From a virus, in IMG/VR virus record IMGVR_UViG_3300010430_002587, positions 1-21,553 of that record: a stretch of 21,553 bases of DNA. One strand, 5' to 3'. The notes below the pieces were generated by a model. The model made no database searches, had not been told where the DNA came from, and saw nothing but the letters and a program-made list of their open reading frames with translations. Positions 7,655-14,206 of the stretch are shown in pieces. Both the position numbers and the translations under genes were made by a program. The first letter of the stretch is position 1. Each line of letters opens with the position of its first letter.

Positions 7655-8833
7655 ATGGCTAAACTAAATCTGAAAAAGATCAAGGCGAAAGCCGACGAAA
7701 TCAAGAAGAAGGAGAAGGAGCGGAAGGATAAGAAGTCTGATGACTCTGCCTTCATCAACAAGCTCCCCGTGGGAACCATCGAGGTTCGTCTTCTTCCACC
7801 CTGGTCCAGTGCTGGCGAGCTAGCGAAGGAGATTTACACTCACTTCGGTCTACCTCCTGGTAACACGACTGTTGTTGACATTGAGAAGACGTTCCCCAAG
7901 TTGGGACTCATTGACCCCATTACGGAGGTTCTTGAGGACTTCAAGGACGACCTCGATGTGTCTCGTCTTTGGTCTAAGCCAACTCCGAAGATCAATGTCT
8001 ATATCCCTGATAGCGATATCAACCAGGAGAACGATGAGTTTTCCGAGTCTCACTTGGGTAAGGTGAAGATTCTTGCACCGTCTGGCGGAACCTACAACCA
8101 GATCGTGAAGATGATTTCCAACCCGCGTATTGGTGATATCACTGATCCTGATGAGGGATACAACATCACCATCGAGAAGACTGTTGGTAAGAAGTGGCAG
8201 GATACCCGCTACGCTGTCCAGCTTGCTCCACCGCTCGGTCCTATTCACGACGACGAGGACGAGCAGGAGCGTATCTTGGAGAAGACGTGGGATCTGGACA
8301 AGATTTTCCCGGCTCCTGATGATGCTAAGGTCGCTGAGGTGGAGACTGTTGCCAAGGCTCTGCGTAAGCACCTTGAGAAGCAACTCCGTGCCGCTGGTGG
8401 CGTTCCCACGCGTCGTAGCAAGGCTCGTAAGGCCCGCGACGAGGAGCCTGAGGACGAGGAAGAGCCAGAGGACGAGGACGTTGCTGAGGAGGAAGAGGAG
8501 GAAGAGGCTCCCCCGCCTAAGAAGCGCAAGAAGGCTAAGGCGAAGAAGAAGGTTCGTCGTCGCAAGCCTGCTGACGATGAGGACGAAGAGGAGTCAGACT
8601 CGTCTTTTAGTCCTGCGGAGGTAGATGAGGAGCCTCCGACCCCTTCCCGCCGAAGTTCCTCTAAGAAGAAGAAGAAGAGTAAGGCTAAGAAGAAGGCAAA
8701 GCCAGCGTGCTTCGGTGACGCTGATGTCTTCAAGATCGATGACGATCAAGCCGAAGCCTGCAACGCGTGTATCTGGGAGGTTCCATGCGTGCAGACCCAA
8801 AAGAAGAGCGGAACTTTCTGCCACGTAGAGTAG
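7655..8833 (+). CDS. gp32-like single-stranded DNA binding protein with Lys/Glu-rich tail and Cys motif (392 aa)
   Basis: Residues 1-30 are a basic leader (many Lys). LPVGTIEVRLLPPW (about 37-50) is the phrase seen at the start of the OB-fold core in T4 gp32-like proteins, and the core continues to about residue 245. Residues about 250-350 are low complexity: acidic runs (EDEEEPEDED, EEEEEEE) alternate with basic ones (KKRKKAKAKKK, KKKKKSKAKKKAK). The last 40 residues hold CFG (C352), C369-x2-C372 and C378, a Cys motif that could bind zinc. AAGGAGG at 7641-7647, seven bases before ATG 7655, is among the strongest ribosome binding sites here. Codons are skewed to CTC/ATC/AAG/GAG and nearly lack CTA and CTAG, unlike neighbours, as expected for an abundant protein. 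Role: coating ssDNA for polymerase and recombinase. Confidence 0.8.
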   Translation: MAKLNLKKIKAKADEIKKKEKERKDKKSDDSAFINKLPVGTIEVRLLPPWSSAGELAKEIYTHFGLPPGNTTVVDIEKTFPKLGLIDPITEVLEDFKDDLDVSRLWSKPTPKINVYIPDSDINQENDEFSESHLGKVKILAPSGGTYNQIVKMISNPRIGDITDPDEGYNITIEKTVGKKWQDTRYAVQLAPPLGPIHDDEDEQERILEKTWDLDKIFPAPDDAKVAEVETVAKALRKHLEKQLRAAGGVPTRRSKARKARDEEPEDEEEPEDEDVAEEEEEEEAPPPKKRKKAKAKKKVRRRKPADDEDEEESDSSFSPAEVDEEPPTPSRRSSSKKKKKSKAKKKAKPACFGDADVFKIDDDQAEACNACIWEVPCVQTQKKSGTFCHVE

Positions 8834-8840
8834 GGTGACA

Positions 8841-10253
8841 ATGGCTAGGGCAAAGAAGAATCCAACTGAGGAACCGAAGAAGCGCAAGAGCACTAAGAAG
8901 ACTCCTACGGAGCTTCCTACGGCTGAAAAGCACAGCTTTGATCCTCGTGAGTTAGCGAAGAAGATTTCCGAGAGCATCAACAAGGGCAAGAAGGAAAAGA
9001 ACAAGCGGGAACGCCCAGTTCGATCCGGTGCCGATGCTGACAACGCGGATATCATTCGCTACATCTCAATGGGAACTTCTGCCCTAGACGCAGGAACGGG
9101 TGGTGGATTTCCCTGCGGGCGTGTGAGCATGGTTTACGGTGCTCCGTCCGCAGGGAAGTCCCTGCTACTTGAAAGCGCCATCCTGACAGCACAGATACGT
9201 GATGGTATTGGAGCCATCATTGACTCTGAGCATACCTTCAATAAGGCTCGTTTCTCTGCCAAGGGTGGGCATGTCCCAAGCGTCCTATTCATGGACGCTG
9301 CATCCCTTGAGCAGGGTTTCGAGTACATTGAAAAGACGATCAAGGCTCTTATCGCTGAGCCATCGTTGATAGGACAGCCCATCGTTGTAGGCTGGGATAC
9401 CATCAATACAAACCAAACAAAGAACAAGGCCAGTGGCAACGAATATGCTGCTGGCATGATGGAGGCACCCCGAGTTATCTGGGATGGCTTCCGTCGCGTA
9501 ACTGAGCTAATTGCTTCTAGCAACGTAGCCTTCGTAGTGCTTAATCAAGTCTACGGAGACAAGGTTCCTCCTGGTGGTCGAGGGCTCCAGTTCTACTCCT
9601 CTCAGATTCTGTATCTAGAGGAAGAGGATCGTTACTACAGCCACCGAACGAAGAAGTATGGAAAGATCCTTAAGGCTGAGATTCGTAAGAACAAGTCTAA
9701 CCCACCACTAGATGATGTAATTTTCTTCTGCTGTGACTCTGTTGGTGTAGACGATACGATGTCGATTTTCTACAACCTACGGAAGCGTGGTAAGGGCGCT
9801 AGAGTAGTAGACCCTGGAGTTTTCAAGGGTGGTGGTAGTTGGACCAACTATGAGATGGTTACTGGAGAGAAGATATCCTGGCAGGGTGAGAAGGGCTTCT
9901 ACAACAAGACCATAGAGGTTCCTGGCTTCATCGATGAGCTAGCGTCCAAGCTATGGACATTATGGCCCCCCGCAGATCCAGCTACTATTGAGGCTGATGA
10001 AGAATACGTTCAGTTCTACAGTCGAGATAATGACTGGGTTGCTGAAGGTGAACGCTACGCACACTGCCTAATCTCAGACCATCAATGTCCAGTTAACACG
10101 TGGAAGCAGTGCCGCTCCAAGTTCTGGACAGAGTGCGAATTCGAACTAAAAGATGTTACCCCACTAGAGCGTGTTTATCACGATCCGCCAGACTTTGATG
10201 CCGCAACCGTAGAGGTTGAGGAAGAGGAAGAAACCGAGGAAGATGACGAATAA
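8841..10253 (+). CDS. RecA/UvsX-like recombinase (470 aa)
   Basis: ATP-dependent strand-exchange protein. Seen: basic N-terminal extension (about 60 residues, many Lys), then ISMGTSALDAGTGGGFPCGR and Walker A GAPSAGKS (100-107), the RecA signature IDSEH (catalytic Glu E130), Walker B VVGWD (D186), and FVVLNQ...GGRGLQFYSSQ, which corresponds to the RecA L2/KFYAS region that binds ssDNA. After the core there is a roughly 110-residue extension with four Cys (AHC, QC, QC, EC) and a Glu/Asp-rich end. ATG 8841 is preferred over the in-frame GTG 8835 because AGGGTG (8832-8837) can then serve as ribosome binding site. It follows the ssDNA binding gene by seven bases. UvsX-like versus Sak4-like assignment is open; length and IDSEH favour the RecA/UvsX side. 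Confidence 0.85.
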   Translation: MARAKKNPTEEPKKRKSTKKTPTELPTAEKHSFDPRELAKKISESINKGKKEKNKRERPVRSGADADNADIIRYISMGTSALDAGTGGGFPCGRVSMVYGAPSAGKSLLLESAILTAQIRDGIGAIIDSEHTFNKARFSAKGGHVPSVLFMDAASLEQGFEYIEKTIKALIAEPSLIGQPIVVGWDTINTNQTKNKASGNEYAAGMMEAPRVIWDGFRRVTELIASSNVAFVVLNQVYGDKVPPGGRGLQFYSSQILYLEEEDRYYSHRTKKYGKILKAEIRKNKSNPPLDDVIFFCCDSVGVDDTMSIFYNLRKRGKGARVVDPGVFKGGGSWTNYEMVTGEKISWQGEKGFYNKTIEVPGFIDELASKLWTLWPPADPATIEADEEYVQFYSRDNDWVAEGERYAHCLISDHQCPVNTWKQCRSKFWTECEFELKDVTPLERVYHDPPDFDAATVEVEEEEETEEDDE

Positions 10254-10473
10254 TTCTGGGCCGCACGTTAATGTGATGCTGTTCAAAAACATCAAAACAG
10301 ATCAGGGAACAGAAATTGAAGAAGGATCTTCCGGGGTGCTTGTCGAAAGGTTTGGAGAAGGCTTCATCCTTGAGTTTGCACTAGAGGACGAAAACCTCGT
10401 AGGTGGTAAACGGTTTGAAACAGTCTGCTTAGGTGCGGACTGTTTTGCCGTTACTGGCTACCAAGAAAACTAA
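10243..10473 (+). CDS. Small beta-rich protein (76 aa), possibly DUF4926/SH3-barrel like
   Basis: ATG 10243 is chosen over in-frame GTG/ATG codons further up because GAGGA (10,236-10,240) lies just before it; this gives an 11-nt overlap with the recombinase gene. The product alternates hydrophobic strands and turns: VNVMLFKNI, TEIEEGSSGVLVERFGEGFILEFAL, then RFETVCLGADCFAVTGY. The G-S-x-G-V-L-V-E-R-x-G-x-G-x-x-L-E-F pattern resembles small SH3-like barrels such as DUF4926, but this is a weak resemblance. Function unknown; it ends the recombination block and is followed by a non-coding gap. Confidence 0.7.
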   Translation: MTNNSGPHVNVMLFKNIKTDQGTEIEEGSSGVLVERFGEGFILEFALEDENLVGGKRFETVCLGADCFAVTGYQEN

Positions 10474-10495
10474 TAGCGAGTCAGCCTAAATAAGG

Positions 10496-10501
10496 TATAG
10501 T
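10496..10501 (+). promoter_or_regulatory. Possible -10 element in the gap before the VWA gene
   Basis: The 56-nt gap 10,474-10,529 contains TATAGT, one base from TATAAT, about 29 bases before ATG 10530, and the strong ribosome binding site AAGGAGG (10,514-10,520). No recognisable -35 hexamer is found 16-18 bp upstream. The gap itself is unusual in this packed region, which is the main reason to suspect a transcription start here. Confidence 0.25.
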
Positions 10502-10529
10502 GCCTTCAGCGAAAAGGAGGACTACAAGC

Positions 10530-12596
10530 ATGATGATTACGCACATGGCAAGCAGCACTGACCCTAAGGCTGTTGTCATCCCAGACGAGCGCCAGCAGTA
10601 TCTGATCGACTTCCTACAGAAGCTTGACAGAATGATGACTGGTCTTCCACTACGTCTTATCGTCAAGAACATTGGTGACCAGCATGGGTGGGCTGAGACT
10701 GATGGTAAGCGCCTTTGGATGGACTGGAATGTCCTGCGCAGGCCAATGAGGACTGAGACCCGTCTAGGGCTCAACTACCATGAGATTGGTCACTGTTACT
10801 ATGGTGACCCGCACTATGACCGTGACGTAGCTGACATGAAGCTGGCTTCCAACATCTTGTTGGACTGCCGCGACGAAACCCTGTTTGCTACTACGTATCC
10901 AGCGGTTATTCCGTACTTCGTATCGATGGTGCAAGAACTACTCATCAACAACCGTGGTCTGGAGGACTGCTCTAACATCTGGCCACTGCTTTATGGCAGG
11001 AAGTATCTCCCGTCCCCAGTTCGCTTCGTTTCCGCCCCTAGGTCTCACCCTCAGTGGGTAAAGGATACCAGCGCGGTTATCGACAAGTTCGTTATGCTGG
11101 CTCCAGAGCGTGCTAACGTTCCTGAGATGTTGGAGCTTACGAAGACGTTCCACGAGCAGCTACAGAGCTACCCAGGACACTCTCCGTTGGTGAATCCCGG
11201 TGGTGGTCGTCTTATTCGTGGCAGCCGTAAGGTGGTTAACGATATCTCTGATGAGATTCGTAGGAAGATCACCATCACCATTGACGCAGATCGTGGTGAG
11301 CTTAAGAAGCGGTTGCGGCTGCGTAAGGATGCTAAGGGAACTGCTGCGTCTGGTATCGGTAGTGGCGCAGCCTCTGGATCCAAACGTGATGTTGAGAAGC
11401 TTCTGGAAGAGGTTGATGTTGAAATCATTGAGCGTGTTTCCAATCGCTCTGGCGATATCACTACAGAGACCAAGACCCAATACCTTGGAACTGAAGCAGA
11501 GACTGTAGAGGTTGGTGATGACATCACGCCACGTGGTGACAGTGAGCTAGAGACCGAACATGCGGATAACGCCTCCAGTGGTGGTGCCATTGGTGGTGTC
11601 GGTGGTGCTGGTGGCGGGAGCTTACAAGCTGTCGAGTTGATCGAAGAAGATGATGACGATGTTGAGTTCACTGAGTATGTCTGGGTAGGCACTGATCTAG
11701 ACAATAGTTGGAAGCACGGTAAGGATCGGCTCAACCGGTTCAAGGATGTGCTAACTACCGATTCGGTTAAGGACATCGTTAGAAGTCTTGAGGCTGAGGT
11801 TCTGTTCGACACAGACCAGCTTGCTAAGGCTGGTTGGGATGGCTTCGGTGCAGTCACTGCCCACCTAAGGGGTATCCGCGACACCTTCGATAAGGACCTA
11901 CAGTTGTCCGCTAGAACGCTTCGTAAGCGCCACGCGTTAGGCAAGCGAGGGTCTGTATCCATGAAGGCAGCTATGAAGGCTGAGCGTCTACCAGACAACA
12001 GCATCTTCAGCAGCAGCACTAACTATCTAACGCGCCACAAGTTGGAGCTTGAAGTAGTGATGTTGATTGACGCCTCTGGCTCAATGGACAAGGTTATTCA
12101 ACAAGCCATGAAGGTTCAGTGGGTCATCGGATCTGCGTTCGAGAAGCGTGGAGCTAAGGTTACGCTCATTCCATTCAACAACAAGGCTAGGGATCCCCTC
12201 AAGGGACGTGACGACAAGTTCTCTGACAGGATCTTCCCATACTGCCCAGCGAGCGGTGGGACACAGCCCACAGCGGCTCTATCAACCGCTCAGGAGATTT
12301 TCGAGAAGTCTGGTAACAGGATGAAGCTCCTGTTCATTCTCACCGATGGTGCTTGGAACAACGCTCACTGGAGCCACAAGATCATCGATAACATGAATCA
12401 CCGTGGCGTCATGTCTGTGCTTATCTTCATGGGAGGAGACGCGCACGATATGTCCTCGATGAAGAAGACTCACTATCACCACTGTAAGGAAGGGTTCCGA
12501 GTCAGTGGGATGAAGAAGCTATTGCCTGAAATGCGCAAGACCTTCTTGAAGGAATTTAACAAGGCGATTGTTCGCACATTGAGGCGTTACTACTAG
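10530..12596 (+). CDS. HExxH metallopeptidase-like / von Willebrand factor A protein, CobT-like (688 aa)
   Basis: Two recognisable ends. N-terminal: LNYHEIGHCYYGD with H84-E-x2-H88, the HExxH zinc-peptidase motif, in a region rich in helices (as in DUF2201-type putative metallopeptidases). C-terminal: a VWA domain with complete MIDAS, D514-x-S516-x-S518, T578 (in GGTQP) and D606 (in ILTDG), which binds a divalent metal and a protein ligand. Between them lie a charged helical region and a Gly/Ser-rich hinge (about 11,571-11,622). This is the layout of CobT-like partners of MoxR/CobS AAA+ ATPases, and such an ATPase is the next gene. Cobalt chelation is not implied since no corrin genes are present. 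ATG 10530 follows AAGGAGG by nine bases; an in-frame GTG at 10,500 lies before that site and is rejected as start. Confidence 0.85.
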   Translation: MMITHMASSTDPKAVVIPDERQQYLIDFLQKLDRMMTGLPLRLIVKNIGDQHGWAETDGKRLWMDWNVLRRPMRTETRLGLNYHEIGHCYYGDPHYDRDVADMKLASNILLDCRDETLFATTYPAVIPYFVSMVQELLINNRGLEDCSNIWPLLYGRKYLPSPVRFVSAPRSHPQWVKDTSAVIDKFVMLAPERANVPEMLELTKTFHEQLQSYPGHSPLVNPGGGRLIRGSRKVVNDISDEIRRKITITIDADRGELKKRLRLRKDAKGTAASGIGSGAASGSKRDVEKLLEEVDVEIIERVSNRSGDITTETKTQYLGTEAETVEVGDDITPRGDSELETEHADNASSGGAIGGVGGAGGGSLQAVELIEEDDDDVEFTEYVWVGTDLDNSWKHGKDRLNRFKDVLTTDSVKDIVRSLEAEVLFDTDQLAKAGWDGFGAVTAHLRGIRDTFDKDLQLSARTLRKRHALGKRGSVSMKAAMKAERLPDNSIFSSSTNYLTRHKLELEVVMLIDASGSMDKVIQQAMKVQWVIGSAFEKRGAKVTLIPFNNKARDPLKGRDDKFSDRIFPYCPASGGTQPTAALSTAQEIFEKSGNRMKLLFILTDGAWNNAHWSHKIIDNMNHRGVMSVLIFMGGDAHDMSSMKKTHYHHCKEGFRVSGMKKLLPEMRKTFLKEFNKAIVRTLRRYY

Positions 12597-12604
12597 CGGA
12601 AAAA

Positions 12605-12613
12605 TGGTCTAAT
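12605..12613 (+). promoter_or_regulatory. Candidate extended -10 promoter before the AAA+ gene
   Basis: In the 64-nt gap 12,597-12,660, TG-G-TCTAAT matches an extended -10 with one mismatch to TATAAT. The same bases can form a weak five-pair stem (TGGTC...GGCCA with a TAATA loop, including one G-T pair), so they might instead be a minor hairpin. No clear -35. The gap also holds the AAA+ ribosome binding site GGAGG (12,648-12,652), eight bases before ATG 12661. Confidence 0.25.
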
Positions 12614-12660
12614 AGGCCAGTCGAAGTAAACCACCACCCAAAGAAACGGAGGATGACAAC

Positions 12661-13752
12661 ATGACACAACTTCCCGATATCACCGGACACGTTGACCAGA
12701 ATCGAAAGAAGAGGGCTCGTCTGGCTCTCATGGACTTGCTGGAGGTTCCGCCCATCAGTTGGTTCGATACCTACATTACCCGCACCCTTCCGGGTGGCTA
12801 TAAGGACATTGACGTGTTCGTGCAGGCTTGCCTGCTCCAGCGCGCTACTCTGCTCTTCGGCCCAACCGGTGCTGGTAAGACCCTAGTGGGTCTCGCTGTC
12901 GCTGCTTTCTTGAAGCGGCGTTACTCGTCCATCAACTTCCACGGAGGCGTTACGGCTGACGCCTTCATTGGTCGCTGGATTCCGTGCTCGCAGTCCGGTA
13001 TGCCCACCATTGAAGAGCTTCGTAAGAAGTTTGATGGTGACAGCAACTTGGTGAACGCTTATATCCACAAGTACAGGATCAACTACAAGTGGGTTGATGG
13101 TCACCTGACCGACTTCTTCCGCAACGGTGGTGTCCTCGATCTTGCGGAAATCAACATGGCTCCTCCGTCTGTGACAGCGTTCCTGTTCCAGATGTTGGAC
13201 GACCGTTCGCAGATCGTGCTGGACGACAAGGATGGCGAGGTTGTCCACGCCCACCCTGACTTCTGGTGCATCGGTAACTACAACGAGGGCTACGCTGGCA
13301 CTGAGGAGTTGAACGACGCGCTGCTTCGTCGCTTCCCTGTCAAGTTCTCCTGGGGTTACTCCGACGAGGTTGAGAACGCTCTCATCTCCAACGAGGCTGT
13401 CAAGAAGGTAGCTACTAAGCTCCGTGAGTCGGACGAGTGCCGTAAGGACATCGGAACTGCTGACCTGAAGAACTTCTGCGAGAACATCGATCTGTTCGGT
13501 GCTGACCTTGCTGGAGAGATGTTCGTCGCTGGGTTCGATCCGCACGAGCGCCAGGCTGTGGGAGAGGTTGTCCGCAACGAATTCTCCAGCTTGGCCTCCA
13601 CGCTTCAGCAGCAGGCAGAGCAGGAAGCTATGGAAGCTGATGCTGCCTGGGGTGCCGGTCTCGGACAGGCTGCCGCCACTGCCGCCACTGCTGCCGCTGT
13701 TGCTGCTGCTGCTGCCGCTGCTACGCCTCCTGGGGACACGCCACCGTTCTAA
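12661..13752 (+). CDS. MoxR/CobS-type AAA+ ATPase (363 aa)
   Basis: AAA+ chaperone-like ATPase expected to form a ring and remodel a target selected by a VWA partner. Seen: Walker A GPTGAGKT (67-74), FHGGVTADAFIGRW (pre-sensor loop region), then G-G-V-L-D-L-A-E-I-N-M-A-P-P where MoxR proteins read LLDEINRAPP, sensor 1 CIGNYNEG, and LNDALLRRFPVKF with the arginine finger position. Odd: aligned this way, the Walker B Asp is Ala162 while the catalytic Glu (E163) is kept. The C-terminus is a poly-Ala stretch with PPGDTPPF. Codons prefer C/G endings and CTA/CTAG are almost absent, in contrast to the adjacent VWA gene. Strong ribosome binding site GGAGG at 12,648-12,652. It is followed directly by a terminator, so the VWA and AAA+ genes form one block. 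Confidence 0.88.
   Translation: MTQLPDITGHVDQNRKKRARLALMDLLEVPPISWFDTYITRTLPGGYKDIDVFVQACLLQRATLLFGPTGAGKTLVGLAVAAFLKRRYSSINFHGGVTADAFIGRWIPCSQSGMPTIEELRKKFDGDSNLVNAYIHKYRINYKWVDGHLTDFFRNGGVLDLAEINMAPPSVTAFLFQMLDDRSQIVLDDKDGEVVHAHPDFWCIGNYNEGYAGTEELNDALLRRFPVKFSWGYSDEVENALISNEAVKKVATKLRESDECRKDIGTADLKNFCENIDLFGADLAGEMFVAGFDPHERQAVGEVVRNEFSSLASTLQQQAEQEAMEADAAWGAGLGQAAATAATAAAVAAAAAAATPPGDTPPF
13669..13723 (+). repeat. GCN (Ala) trinucleotide-rich tract at the end of the AAA+ gene
   Basis: An imperfect run of GCC/GCT/GCG codons broken by a few ACT and one GTT encodes an Ala/Thr-rich tail just before PPGDTPPF. Such a tract can slip during replication and would be expected to vary in length between relatives. 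It lies outside the AAA+ domain and is probably a flexible linker. Confidence 0.6.
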
Positions 13753-13759
13753 GGAACAC

Positions 13760-13790
13760 GCTGGGGGCCTTCGGGCCCCCAGCAGCGTTT
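13760..13790 (+). terminator. Hairpin terminator with UUCG loop
   Basis: A perfect 10-bp GC-rich stem (13,760-13,769 with 13,774-13,783) closed by a C(UUCG)G tetraloop, a very stable cap. It starts eight bases after the AAA+ stop codon and is followed by AGCGTTT, a poor T-tract. It probably ends transcription of the VWA/AAA+ block or protects its 3' end, and it sits only eight bases ahead of the tRNA. Confidence 0.85.
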
Positions 13791-13791
13791 A

Positions 13792-13865
13792 GGGCCCATA
13801 GCTCAGTTGGTCAGAGCACGCGACTCATAATCGCATGGTCGGGGGTTCAAGTCCCTCTGGGCCCA
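13792..13865 (+). tRNA. tRNA with CAU anticodon, most likely tRNA-Ile2 (AUA-reading)
   Basis: Full cloverleaf by hand: acceptor GGGCCCA (13,792-13,798) pairs perfectly with TGGGCCC (13,858-13,864); D-arm GCTC...GAGC (13,801-13,817); anticodon arm 13,819-13,835 with loop CTCATAA, anticodon CAT at 13,826-13,828; five-base variable region; T-arm with TTCAAGT loop (13,846-13,852); discriminator A13865. CCA is not encoded (TTG follows). CAU could be Met, initiator or Ile2. The anticodon arm and following bases (GCGACTCATAATCGC.TGGTCG) closely match what I recall of E. coli tRNA-Ile2, whose C34 is converted to lysidine by host TilS, so Ile2 is favoured. It would support AUA codons, which occur in these genes (for example codon 19 of the primase). 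Confidence 0.93.
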
Positions 13866-13876
13866 TTGGAGTAGGC

Positions 13877-14206
13877 ATGATAAAGGTTGATGATAGAGGC
13901 TACGCTACCCAGTACGACAAGGATGGGAAGATTGTAGCTCACTATAATCGTGACGACATGCTGATGCTGCATCGCACGTTTGAGAACCGCTATTGGCCTT
14001 ACGCAAAGAATGTAGTTGACCCTAACGTAGAGGAAGCAGCTAAGGCAGCTTTCATCGAAGCTTGGGGCTACTACAAAGAAGCTTTTGAGAGGAAGCTGAG
14101 GGCTATGGAGCGTAAGTATGACAGACTGTGCATCTGCCACCACTGTCAGGGGCCTCGCTTCAAAGATGAATACTGCACATCTAATTCGCCTGGATGTGAC
14201 CTATGA
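13877..14206 (+). CDS. Hypothetical protein with C-terminal Cys cluster (109 aa)
   Basis: ATG 13877 follows GGAG (13,868-13,871) eleven bases after the tRNA end; an earlier in-frame GTG/ATG would run through the tRNA and is rejected. The N-terminal part has GYATQYDKDGKIVAHY, a beta-hairpin-like repeat of aromatic/Gly turns, then a helical middle (VEEAAKAAFIEAWGYYKEAFERKLRAMERKYD, residues 51-82). The C-terminus carries C85, C87, C90, C100 and C107, likely a small zinc site. No family recognised. It overlaps the next gene as ATGA. Confidence 0.75.
   Translation: MIKVDDRGYATQYDKDGKIVAHYNRDDMLMLHRTFENRYWPYAKNVVDPNVEEAAKAAFIEAWGYYKEAFERKLRAMERKYDRLCICHHCQGPRFKDEYCTSNSPGCDL

Noticed and set aside
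7850-8383. Minus-strand frame (177 codons) opposite the OB-fold region
   Set aside because: Antisense shadow of a gene whose sense frame has clear gp32-like sequence and a strong ribosome binding site.
8130-8733. Arg-rich plus-strand and Ser-rich minus-strand frames inside the ssDNA binding protein gene
   Set aside because: Out-of-frame readings of the repetitive GAG/GAC/AAG codons; composition is low complexity only.
11168-12019. Long minus-strand open frame (283 codons) opposite the VWA gene
   Set aside because: Ser/Arg/Pro-rich antisense reading of a well supported gene with intact HExxH and MIDAS; no ribosome binding site or domain.
12883-13545. Minus-strand open frame (220 codons) opposite the AAA+ gene
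   Set aside because: Its length follows from the C/G-ending codon bias of the AAA+ gene; no motif and no start signal.
10530-13752. Reading the VWA/AAA+ pair as cobaltochelatase CobT/CobS for cobalamin synthesis
   Set aside because: No CobN or other corrin genes, and the N-terminal HExxH is not explained by chelatase function; only fold-level similarity is supported.
13835-13876. Upstream extension of the 13,877 gene into the tRNA
   Set aside because: The tRNA cloverleaf is complete and ATG 13877 has its own GGAG site.
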